A stretch of DNA of 8,894 nucleotides from Betaproteobacteria bacterium (GCA_012274175.1 JAAOZZ010000387.1:1-8894), one strand, 5' to 3'. Shown: positions 1 through 6,085, counted from the first letter of the stretch. The notes: generated from the letters alone by a model not told the origin. Translations and numbers: made by a program.

Positions 1-470
1 AGCAGGCCCACGGCCACGAACGGCAGCGCCATGTCGCTCGCGGTCTTGCAATGGTCTCCCGCGAGGATGCCCAGGCCGCCGGAATAGATCGGAAGGCTTT
101 CGTGGAAACCGAATTCTGCGCAGAAGTACGCGACCAGCTCGCCGGATCCAAGCGCGGGCGGCGCCGCTTCCGTTTCGGGCGAGCGGCCGTGGTACGCGTC
201 GTAGGCGGCGAGCGCGCGGTCGAAGTCGTGCAGGAACGTGGGGTCGCGCGCGGCTTCGCTCAACCGCCGCTGGTCCACGCTGCGCAGCAGCGCCTTCGGG
301 TTCTGGCCCAGCGCATCCCAGAGCGCGGGATCGAGGCGCGCGAAGAGCGAGCGCGTGGCGCGGTCCCACGCGAACCACAGGTTGTTCGCGAGTTCCTCCA
401 GGCGCCCGAGCTCCGGGGGCAGGTGCGGCGTGACGGCCAGGGAAAAGGGGGTTCCGGGGCGCGGCTCCAT
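1..470 (-). CDS. glgP: Alpha-glucan (glycogen/maltodextrin) phosphorylase, N-terminal part, cut by window edge
   Basis: Phosphorylases of this family release glucose-1-phosphate from the non-reducing end of alpha-1,4-glucans in the cytoplasm, using pyridoxal phosphate. About 157 codons are visible, and the catalytic and PLP-lysine regions lie outside the window. Residues ~10-105 match the N-terminal DUF3417-type domain of the short bacterial/archaeal alpha-glucan phosphorylases (segment ELANNLWFAWD at 26-36). They are followed by the phosphorylase signature YFCAEFGFHESLPIYSGGLG at 115-134 and ILAGDH at 135-140. The ATG at 470 is the only start between the in-frame upstream codons and the first conserved block. 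A purine-rich AGAAGAAG lies just before it, but the Shine-Dalgarno (SD) sequence is not strong. It starts 70 nt after the DUF2950 stop with no obvious terminator between, so co-transcription is possible. The family assignment is secure; the exact substrate (glycogen or maltodextrin) is not visible. Confidence 0.92.
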   Translation of the reverse strand, partial: MEPRPGTPFSLAVTPHLPPELGRLEELANNLWFAWDRATRSLFARLDPALWDALGQNPKALLRSVDQRRLSEAARDPTFLHDFDRALAAYDAYHGRSPETEAAPPALGSGELVAYFCAEFGFHESLPIYSGGLGILAGDHCKTASDMALPFVAVGL

Positions 471-540
471 GGCTTCTTCTGCTTGTCTCCCGAGATTTCT
501 CTGATGGGGTAGACCGCCGGAAGTTCTCCCCCGGTGTCGA

Positions 541-1491
541 CTAGGGCTTCTTCGGCTCCACGGGCTTCCACCCCGGGACCGGGTCGAAGGCCTCGAGGTG
601 CGCGGCGGCGGTGGGCGTGCCGCGGCCCAGGTCGCGCTCGTAAATGAGGCCGTCCTGGTTCGCGATGAAGGTCATCACGCCCGAGGCTCCGTAGCGCGCG
701 GGAATCGCGAGCACTGCGAAGCCGCCCACGAGCCGTCCCTTCTCCAGGTAGTCGTAGGCTCCGCCCTTGGCCGCCGGCCCCTGGCGCGTGAGGATGCGGT
801 AGTAGTAGCCGTGGTAGGGCGCGAGGGGATGGGATCCCTTCTTGCCGTAGCCTTCCGATGCCGCCGCGGCCACGAGCGAACCCAGCGGACTTTGCGCATC
901 GCCTGGGGGAGATTCCCAGTAAAGGCCGTCGTGCTTGCCCGGGGTGCTCACGATGTGCGCGGCGTACGCCATCTTCTCGCTGCCCGAACGGTTCTCGCGC
1001 GTGGCGAACTCGCGCTGGGCATCCACGATGGCGAGGCACACCTGGATCGCGGCCAGCTCGTTCCTGCCGATGCGCCGGGTGAGGATCTCGTCGCGGCCGC
1101 GGCGCGTGTCGAAGCGCCAGCGCTCGCCCGCCTTCACCATCGGGATCGGCATCGGCCAGTCGTCGGGCCCGATGACGAGCGTGGCCTTCGCGTCCCCATC
1201 GAGGACGATGTGGTGCGCCTTGTCGTAGGACTCCACGAAGCGCTGGCGGCCATGGTCGTCGGCCACCTTGTCCCCCGAGACCACGAGCCCGCGGCCCTGG
1301 GGCCCGAGGATCGCGGCGATGGCGGAGATGTCGTTCCTGCGCGCCGCGTCGACGAGGGCCGCCGCGCCCTCGTCGGGTGCAGCGAAGGTCTGCTGCTTCG
1401 CCGGGTGCGCCGCGCTCGCGACCCCTCCCCACGAAAGCACCGTGAGCACCGCGATGGCGTGGAAGTTGCGGCGCATGTTGTTCATCTTCAT
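541..1491 (-). CDS. DUF2950 family exported protein, function unknown
   Basis: 316 residues. The N-terminus has a basic n-region, a hydrophobic stretch (residues ~10-24) and an ASA motif at 25-27, which predicts Sec export to the periplasm or outside. The rest matches my memory of DUF2950: an N-terminal helical part with DEGAAALVDAARRND at 40-54, a DWPMPIPMVK motif at 111-120, PYHGYYYRIL at 225-234, and GVMTFIANQDG at 271-281. No catalytic motif is recognisable. Its ATG overlaps the stop of the DUF3300 gene (ATGA, 1491-1488), so the two are probably translationally coupled and act together. The start is ambiguous. AGGAG (1498-1494) is only 2 nt from this ATG but 8 nt from the in-frame ATG at 1485 (Met3). 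A weaker GGGAAGG (1506-1500) suits the ATG at 1491. Function is unknown; a cell-envelope role is inferred only from the signal peptide and partner. Confidence 0.88.
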   Translation of the reverse strand: MKMNNMRRNFHAIAVLTVLSWGGVASAAHPAKQQTFAAPDEGAAALVDAARRNDISAIAAILGPQGRGLVVSGDKVADDHGRQRFVESYDKAHHIVLDGDAKATLVIGPDDWPMPIPMVKAGERWRFDTRRGRDEILTRRIGRNELAAIQVCLAIVDAQREFATRENRSGSEKMAYAAHIVSTPGKHDGLYWESPPGDAQSPLGSLVAAAASEGYGKKGSHPLAPYHGYYYRILTRQGPAAKGGAYDYLEKGRLVGGFAVLAIPARYGASGVMTFIANQDGLIYERDLGRGTPTAAAHLEAFDPVPGWKPVEPKKP

Positions 1492-2840
1492 CGCTCCTGC
1501 CTTCCCGTGCCGCGCGCCGCGGGCGCGGCACGCTGCGCGGGCGCCGGCGAGGAATTCTGCGCGGGCGCCGGCGAGGATTGCGGCGCGGGAGCCGATCGCA
1601 TCGCGGGCGCCGAAGGACGCGCCATCGGCGCCTGGGGCAGGGAACGCGGCTGCGATACGGCGGGCGCGGGCGCTCTCCCCTGCAGGCTCTGCTGACCGCG
1701 CGCGCTGAAGCCGCGCGTCTCCCGTCCCTGGCCCACGCCTTCGAACACCTGGGGCCTCGCCTCCTGCGCGGGGCGCATGTTGCGGTAGATCGGCAACGAG
1801 GGCGCGCGCGTCGCGGGATCGTTGTTGCGCGTCGCCGGGCCGTTCGTGCGCGCGCCGGGCAGGGTGGGCCGTGCGATGGCCGACGGCGCCGAAGGCTGCG
1901 GAGCGAAGAAGCCTCCCGACGGCTGCTGGTGCCCGCGGTATTCGCGCCTCGCGTCGCTAGCGCGCGCCGCACCGCCGAACTCGCGCCGCAGCAGCGGGTT
2001 GCGGTACGGCACGCCGCGGCGATGGTCGGGATCGTGCCGCCAGTCGCCGCCGTGGTCCGCGATGGGACGATGGTCGCGGCCGTGATAGTAGAACGGGTGG
2101 CGATCGTCCCTCACGCGCACGTGGTGGCGATGCCAGTCGAAGCCGCCGAAGAAGAATCCGCTGCCCACGGAAATGCCCAGGCCCCACCCGAACCCGAACG
2201 CGGGGCCGTAGTTGTATCCGGGCCACGGATCCCAGTACACCGGCTCGTCGGGCCACCACCACGGGCCGTAGATCTGGCGCGGGTCGTAGTAGGGCACGTA
2301 CACCATGTCGGGCGATGAAGGCTCGATCATGATGTCCTCGCCTTCGTTCGCGACCGTCATCTCGTCGCTCGAGCGCAGGTTGCCCTGGTCGTACGCGGCC
2401 TTGCGCAATCGCTGCACCGATTCCGCGGCGAGGTCCTCCTGGCCCAGGAACGCTTCTCCCAGGCGCTGCGTCCAGTCGAGCCGCTCGCTCATCATCGAGA
2501 CGAGCTCCGGGAAGGCCACGAGGGACTTCACACTCGGGTCCCAGTCTTCCCCGTCCACGGCCCATACCGCGGTGCTGCCGGAAAGATCCGGGTGCGCACG
2601 GGACCAGCGCGCCGCCTGCACCACCTCGAGGGGATAAGTAGCCGCCATGAGGATCTGGGACAGGAGCTCGTCGGGATACAGCGCGATGGGCGCCAGCATC
2701 TCGTCGAGGTCGGCCTGGGTGTACTGCGGGGTGGACGGCTCGTCCGCCTGGGGCTCGCTCGGCTGTGCGTGCGCCGCCGTCGCGAGGAACGCGATGGCGA
2801 GCGCCGCAAGGAATTTCGCCGCTGCTTTCATTCCGGCCAT
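1488..2840 (-). CDS. DUF3300 family exported protein with His-rich segment and low-complexity tail
   Basis: 450 residues with a clear signal peptide: KAAAK, then a hydrophobic core at 10-22, then AHA|Q, so cleavage after residue 25. Residues ~40-190 form the recognisable DUF3300 part: YTQADLDEMLAPIALYPDEL at 40-59, LLSQILMAATYPLEVVQAAR at 59-78, a W-D-P-S-V-K-SLVAFPEL segment at 100-113, and MVYVPYYDPRQIYGPWW at 179-195. An aromatic/Gly-rich stretch (~191-236) follows, and then a segment with nine His in residues 237-273. The last ~150 residues are Pro/Ala/Arg/Gln-rich and probably disordered. The SD is weak (AGGCGAG, 2851-2845); Met4 at 2831 is an alternative start with worse spacing. The gene begins 47 nt after the nrdA stop and overlaps the DUF2950 start. 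Biochemical role is unknown; a surface or periplasmic location is inferred. The family call is confident, and no function should be assigned. Confidence 0.88.
   Translation of the reverse strand: MAGMKAAAKFLAALAIAFLATAAHAQPSEPQADEPSTPQYTQADLDEMLAPIALYPDELLSQILMAATYPLEVVQAARWSRAHPDLSGSTAVWAVDGEDWDPSVKSLVAFPELVSMMSERLDWTQRLGEAFLGQEDLAAESVQRLRKAAYDQGNLRSSDEMTVANEGEDIMIEPSSPDMVYVPYYDPRQIYGPWWWPDEPVYWDPWPGYNYGPAFGFGWGLGISVGSGFFFGGFDWHRHHVRVRDDRHPFYYHGRDHRPIADHGGDWRHDPDHRRGVPYRNPLLRREFGGAARASDARREYRGHQQPSGGFFAPQPSAPSAIARPTLPGARTNGPATRNNDPATRAPSLPIYRNMRPAQEARPQVFEGVGQGRETRGFSARGQQSLQGRAPAPAVSQPRSLPQAPMARPSAPAMRSAPAPQSSPAPAQNSSPAPAQRAAPAARGTGRQER
1533..1577. repeat. 24-bp tandem repeat inside the DUF3300 gene
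   Basis: A 21-nt unit at 1533-1553 recurs exactly at 1557-1577, giving a 24-bp period. On the minus strand it encodes two copies of an eight-residue unit, SSPAPAQ plus N or R (residues ~422-437 of the DUF3300 protein). The period is a multiple of three, so gain or loss of a copy would keep the reading frame. Confidence 0.85.
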
Positions 2841-2887
2841 GCTACTCGCCTGAGCGGCCCCCGACGTGAACGGGATGTGTCAAACCG

Positions 2888-5761
2888 TTACTGGCAGGCC
2901 TCGCAATCGGGATTGTCGATGGAGCAGAACTTCGCCTCCTCCGACGCGCCCTCGCCCGCGGTGGCCCCCGCGAGCGCTCCCATGCCGCCCATGGCGGGCA
3001 CCGCGTTCAGCTCGCCGCCCTTGCCCGTGGATTTTTCCGCCGAGGTGGCCGCGAGCGTGCGCAGGTAATACGTGGTCTTGAGGCCCCGCAGCCACGCGAG
3101 CTTGTAGGTGTCGTCGAGCTTCTTGCCCGAAGCGCCCGCCATGTAGATGTTGAGGGACTGCGCCTGGTCGATCCATTTCTGCCGGCGCGCTCCCGCTTCC
3201 ACGAGCCACTTGGGCTCCACTTCGAAGGCGGTGGCATAGAGCGAGCGCAGCTCCTGGGGCACGCGGTCCACCTTGCCGATCGAGCCGTCGAAATGCTTGA
3301 GGTCGTTCACCATCACCGAGTCCCACAGGCCGCTCTTCTTCAGGTCCCGCACCAGGTACTCGTTCACCACGGTGAACTCGCCCGAGAGGTTCGACTTCAC
3401 GAAGAGGTTCTGGTAGTTGGGCTCGATCGACGCCGAGACGCCGATGATGTTGGAGATGGTGGCCGTGGGCGCGATGGCCACGCAATTGGAGTTGCGCATG
3501 CCGTGCTCCTTGATGCGCTTGCGAAGCGCCGTCCAGTCCATGGACTCGGACATGTCCACCTCGACGTACCCGCCGCGCTGGTCGAGCAGGAGCTTCAGCG
3601 AATCCTGGGGCAGGATGCCGCGGTCCCAGAGCGACCCGGCGAACGTGGAGTAGCGGCCACGCTCGGCGGCGAGCTCCGTGGAGGCCCAGTACGAGTAGTA
3701 GCACACCGCCTCCATCGACTTGTCGGCGAAGTCCACCGCCGCCTCGCTCGCGTAGGGGATGCGCAGCTCGTGCAGGCAATCCTGGAAGCCCATGATGCCC
3801 AGGCCCACGGGACGGTGCCGCGCGTTGGAGTCGCGCGCCTTCTTCACCGCGTAGTAGTTGATGTCGATCACGTTGTCCAGCATGCGCATCGCGGTCGAGA
3901 TCGTCTGCTTGAGCTTCTCGTGGTCCAGGCGACCTTCCTTCACGTGGGCGTGCAGGTTCACGCTGCCCAGGTTGCACACCGCGATCTCATGGGCGTTGGT
4001 GTTCAGGGTAATTTCAGTGCAGAGATTGGACGAGTGCACCACGCCCACGTGGCTCTGGGGGCTGCGGATGTTGGACGCATCCTTGAACGTGATCCACGGA
4101 TGCCCGGTTTCGAAGAGCATCGTGAGCATCTTGCGCCACAGGCTCTGGGCGGCGACCTTCTTGTGCAGCTTGATCTCCCCGCGCGCGGCCTTGCGCTCGT
4201 ACACGACGTAGGCTTCCTCGAAAGCCTTGCCGAACTTGTCGTGCAGGTCGGGAACGTCGGAGGGAGAGAAGAGCGTCCACTCGCCGGCTTCCATCACCCG
4301 CTTCATGAAGAGGTCCGGGACCCAGTTGGCCGTGTTCATGTCGTGGGTGCGGCGGCGGTCGTCGCCGGTGTTCTTCCTCAGCTCCAGGAACTCCTCGATG
4401 TCCAGGTGCCAGGTCTCGAGGTAGCAGCACACCGCGCCCTTTCGTTTTCCACCCTGATTGACTGCTACCGCCGTGTCCGAGACGACCTTGAGGAACGGAA
4501 CCACACCCTGGGATTTGCCATTCGTGCCCTTGATGTAGGAGCCCAGGGCGCGCACCGGCGTCCAGTCGTTTCCGAGTCCGCCGGCGAACTTGCTGAGGAG
4601 CGCGTTTTCCTTGATGGCTTCATAGATCCCGTCCAGGTCGTCGGCCACCGTCGTGAGATAGCACGAGGAGAGCTGCGAGCGCAGCGTGCCGGCATTGAAG
4701 AGCGTGGGGGTGGACGACATGAAATCGAACGTGGAGAGCACGTTGTAGAACTCGATCGCGCGCTCTTCCCGGTTGATCTCGTTCAGCGAGAGCCCCATGG
4801 ACACGCGCATGAAGAACGCCTGGGGCAGCTCGATGCGCTTCTCGTTCGAATGCAAAAAGTAGCGGTCGTAGAGCGTCTGCAGACCGAGGTAATTGAACTG
4901 CAGGTCGCGCTCGGGCTTCAACGCCGCGCCCAGGCGCTTGAGATCGAAGGACGCGAGCTTTTCGTCCAGGAGCTGCGCCTGCACGCCCTGGCGGATGAAG
5001 CTCGGGAAATATTCGGCGTAGCGCGTGGACATCTCGTGCTGCAGCACCTCCTCGCCCAGCACCTCGCGGCGGATGGTGTGCAGCAGCAGGCGCGCGGTCA
5101 CGTAGGTGTAGTCCGGGTCCTGCTCGATCAGCATGCGCGCGGCGAGGATCGCGCACTTGTGCACTTCCTCCAGGGGCACGCCGTCGTAGAGGTCGCGCAG
5201 GGTCGCGTCGAGGATCCGGCGCGGCTCGACGTCGGCGCCCAGGTGCTCGCAGGCGCTCGCGATGAGGGCCTCGAGCTTCGCGGGATCGAGGGGCTCCTTG
5301 GCGCCGCCCACCATCACGTGGATGCTCGGCTGGCGCGCCTCCGCCGCTTCCTGCACGCGCTTGGCGCGCTCGCGGGCCCGCTCCTCGCGGTAGAGCACGT
5401 AGGAGCGCGCGACCTGGTGCTCGCCCGCGCGCATCATCGCGAGCTCCACCTGGTCCTGCACGTCCTCTATGTGGAACGTGCCGCCCGCGGGATGCCGGCG
5501 CATGAGGGAAGCCACCACCGCCTGGGTGAGTGCCCCCACCTTGTCGCGCACGCCCGCGCTCGCCGCGGCGGAATTGCCCGACACCGCGAGGAACGCCTTG
5601 GTCATCGCCACCGAGATCTTGTCGGGCTCGAAGCCCACGACAGCCCCATTGCGCCGGATGATCTTGTAGTCCGCGTATCGGTCCTGCGGCGTGGTGCCTT
5701 CATCCCCGAGGATGGGATTTTCGAGGGGAGCCGCGGGATGGATATCGGAGGCCAAGCGCAT
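2888..5761 (-). CDS. nrdA: Class I ribonucleoside-diphosphate reductase, alpha (large) subunit, with two ATP-cones
   Basis: 957 residues; reduces NDPs to dNDPs in the cytoplasm using a radical delivered by an NrdB (beta) partner. ATP-cone 1 covers ~32-130 (KIIRRNGAVVGFEPDKI, then HIEDVQDQVE and YVLYREERARER). A second, more diverged cone covers ~146-236. The catalytic core shows SSC at 365-367 (disulfide Cys), NLCTE at 579-583 (active-site Asn, thiyl Cys581, Glu), C596 (second disulfide Cys), PTATIS at 765-770, and the radical-transfer Tyr pair Y898-Y899. The Tyr pair argues for class I rather than class II. A Gly/Ala-rich linker (~912-940) leads to the C-terminal CEAC at 953-956, which passes electrons from thioredoxin or glutaredoxin. 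The start is well supported: AGGAG (5773-5769) sits 7 nt before ATG 5761. No intrinsic terminator follows. nrdB is not the next gene, which is unusual. Regulation is probably by NrdR and DnaA (sites listed separately). Confidence 0.97.
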   Translation of the reverse strand: MRLASDIHPAAPLENPILGDEGTTPQDRYADYKIIRRNGAVVGFEPDKISVAMTKAFLAVSGNSAAASAGVRDKVGALTQAVVASLMRRHPAGGTFHIEDVQDQVELAMMRAGEHQVARSYVLYREERARERAKRVQEAAEARQPSIHVMVGGAKEPLDPAKLEALIASACEHLGADVEPRRILDATLRDLYDGVPLEEVHKCAILAARMLIEQDPDYTYVTARLLLHTIRREVLGEEVLQHEMSTRYAEYFPSFIRQGVQAQLLDEKLASFDLKRLGAALKPERDLQFNYLGLQTLYDRYFLHSNEKRIELPQAFFMRVSMGLSLNEINREERAIEFYNVLSTFDFMSSTPTLFNAGTLRSQLSSCYLTTVADDLDGIYEAIKENALLSKFAGGLGNDWTPVRALGSYIKGTNGKSQGVVPFLKVVSDTAVAVNQGGKRKGAVCCYLETWHLDIEEFLELRKNTGDDRRRTHDMNTANWVPDLFMKRVMEAGEWTLFSPSDVPDLHDKFGKAFEEAYVVYERKAARGEIKLHKKVAAQSLWRKMLTMLFETGHPWITFKDASNIRSPQSHVGVVHSSNLCTEITLNTNAHEIAVCNLGSVNLHAHVKEGRLDHEKLKQTISTAMRMLDNVIDINYYAVKKARDSNARHRPVGLGIMGFQDCLHELRIPYASEAAVDFADKSMEAVCYYSYWASTELAAERGRYSTFAGSLWDRGILPQDSLKLLLDQRGGYVEVDMSESMDWTALRKRIKEHGMRNSNCVAIAPTATISNIIGVSASIEPNYQNLFVKSNLSGEFTVVNEYLVRDLKKSGLWDSVMVNDLKHFDGSIGKVDRVPQELRSLYATAFEVEPKWLVEAGARRQKWIDQAQSLNIYMAGASGKKLDDTYKLAWLRGLKTTYYLRTLAATSAEKSTGKGGELNAVPAMGGMGALAGATAGEGASEEAKFCSIDNPDCEACQ

Positions 5762-5768
5762 GGGACTT

Positions 5769-5773
5769 CTCCT
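5769..5773 (-). promoter_or_regulatory. Shine-Dalgarno site of nrdA
   Basis: AGGAG on the minus strand, 7 nt before the ATG at 5761. It fixes the nrdA start and gives NrdA about 30 residues ahead of the first ATP-cone motif. Confidence 0.85.
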
Positions 5774-5791
5774 GATCTGTTTTAAGGGCCA

Positions 5792-5810
5792 CGGGATGGG
5801 CGCAATCCCG
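5792..5810 (-). repeat. Inverted repeat in nrdA leader (hairpin proximal to start codon)
   Basis: CGGGAT at 5792-5797 and ATCCCG at 5805-5810 form a perfect 6-bp stem with a 7-nt loop. It ends about 30 nt before the nrdA start codon and ~18 nt upstream of its SD. No T-run follows on either strand, so it is not a classical terminator. It could fold in the nrdA leader RNA. Confidence 0.5.
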
Positions 5811-5822
5811 GGGTGCTCTCGA

Positions 5823-5853
5823 CGGCAGGTTTCTGTGGACCTGCTAACTGCCG
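5823..5853 (-). repeat. Inverted repeat in nrdA leader with two alternative pairings
   Basis: GCAGGT (5825-5830) pairs with ACCTGC (5839-5844) across an 8-nt loop. CGGCAG (5823-5828) can instead pair with CTGCCG (5848-5853). The two stems share bases and are mutually exclusive, the geometry expected of a switching leader, although chance is possible in GC-rich DNA. Confidence 0.45.
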
Positions 5854-5865
5854 GATTCGTCTCGG

Positions 5866-5889
5866 AACCCGGGAAGGAAACCCCGGGTT
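5866..5889 (-). repeat. Strong inverted repeat in nrdA leader, next to DnaA box
   Basis: AACCCGGG (5866-5873) and CCCGGGTT (5882-5889) form a perfect 8-bp stem with an 8-nt loop. The distal arm overlaps the first two bases of the degenerate DnaA box at 5888-5896. No T-run follows, so it is not a terminator. It is the strongest of the three leader hairpins. Confidence 0.6.
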
Positions 5890-5896
5890 GTTCACA
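5888..5896 (+). promoter_or_regulatory. DnaA box (one mismatch)
   Basis: TTGTTCACA, one base off TTATNCACA. It lies in the same orientation as the perfect box at 5899 and is offset by exactly 11 bp, about one helical turn, so two DnaA molecules would bind the same DNA face. Confidence 0.55.
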
Positions 5897-5898
5897 AC

Positions 5899-5907
5899 TT
5901 ATTCACA
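5899..5907 (+). promoter_or_regulatory. DnaA box (perfect consensus)
   Basis: TTATTCACA matches TTATNCACA at all positions. It lies between the NrdR boxes and the nrdA start. DnaA control of nrdAB is established in E. coli, where the boxes are upstream of the promoter; here they appear to be at or downstream of the inferred transcription start. With only two boxes and an nrdA context, this looks like a gene-regulatory site rather than a replication origin. Confidence 0.7.
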
Positions 5908-5914
5908 TGGCCTT

Positions 5915-5930
5915 CCACAACATATAGTGA
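5915..5930. promoter_or_regulatory. NrdR box 1 (start-proximal)
   Basis: CCACAACATATAGTGA matches the NrdR palindrome consensus (acaCwAtATaTwGtgt) at about 13 of 16 positions, including the ATAT core and the flanking CA/TAGTG arms. NrdR is an ATP-cone/zinc-ribbon repressor of ribonucleotide reductase genes that binds paired boxes when dATP is high. Confidence 0.82.
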
Positions 5931-5952
5931 CCGCGGAAGGCGGCATGCACAA
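5924..5952 (-). promoter_or_regulatory. Candidate sigma-70 promoter for nrdA
   Basis: On the minus strand, TTGTGC (5952-5947) and CACTAT (5929-5924) are separated by 17 nt. The -35-like element lies in NrdR box 2 and the -10-like element in box 1, the arrangement expected for NrdR repression. Both hexamers are poor (3 of 6 each). An alternative pair is TTGCTT (5981-5976) and TAGACT (5958-5953), also with a 17-nt spacer, and with an A-run (6004-5999) about 20 nt further upstream that could serve as an UP element. Either choice gives a leader of roughly 150-185 nt. Confidence 0.4.
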
Positions 5953-5962
5953 AGTCTAGTAA
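5947..5962. promoter_or_regulatory. NrdR box 2 (start-distal, degenerate)
   Basis: GCACAAAGTCTAGTAA matches the NrdR consensus at about 10 of 16 positions and keeps the CACAA and TAGT arms. It starts exactly 32 bp from box 1, the roughly three-turn spacing typical of NrdR box pairs. That spacing is what makes this weak site believable. Confidence 0.65.
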
Positions 5963-5998
5963 AGGAGAACCGGCAAAGCAAGGGACGCCGGGGAAGTA

Positions 5999-6085
5999 TT
6001 TTTTCCGCAGGCGAATCAGGATCTTGCGGCCCCGTCGTGCGCAAAGAATGAGCGGTAACGGCTACCGCCCGCGGAGCGGAAAAAA
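5999..6085. repeat. 10-bp perfect inverted repeat enclosing a hairpin
   Basis: TTTTTTCCGC (5999-6008) and GCGGAAAAAA (6076-6085) are perfect inverted copies 67 nt apart. Inside them, GCGGTA (6052-6057) and TACCGC (6063-6068) form a further 6-bp stem with a 5-nt loop. No flanking target-site duplication is visible. One arm is the T-run of the ampD terminator. The other arm supplies an A-run upstream of the nrdA promoter candidates. Confidence 0.45.

Noticed and set aside
260..1972. 570-codon open frame on the minus strand
   Set aside because: It runs across glgP, DUF2950 and DUF3300 in another frame and yields an Arg/Pro/Ala-rich sequence without domains.
2878..2883. Perfect -35 hexamer TTGACA (minus strand) between nrdA and the DUF3300 gene
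   Set aside because: No acceptable -10 element lies 16-18 nt downstream, where the sequence is GC-rich.
2888..5761. Class II (B12-dependent, NrdJ) reductase as an alternative identity
   Set aside because: The Tyr-Tyr radical-transfer pair near the C-terminus and the overall NrdA-type layout favour class I, despite the PTATIS motif that class II enzymes also share.
3293..5785. 830-codon open frame on the plus strand, antisense to nrdA
   Set aside because: nrdA on the minus strand is unmistakable over the same span. The plus-strand product is His/Val/Arg-rich with no recognisable domain, as expected of an antisense shadow in GC-rich DNA.
5834..5840. Third DnaA-like site (TGTGGAC)
   Set aside because: Only about 6 of 9 positions match, and it lies in the loop of an inverted repeat.
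5762..5889. Cobalamin riboswitch in the nrdA leader
   Set aside because: Hairpins are present, but no B12-box or other conserved cobalamin riboswitch segment is recognisable.
5888..5907. Chromosomal replication origin
   Set aside because: Only two DnaA boxes, no clear AT-rich unwinding region, and no dnaA, dnaN or similar neighbours; a regulatory role at nrdA is simpler.
5976..5992. Possible sigma-54 promoter (TTGCT element) upstream of nrdA, given PilR nearby
   Set aside because: The -12-like TTGCT is present, but the GG that should sit at -24 is off by two bases and the surrounding bases do not fit.
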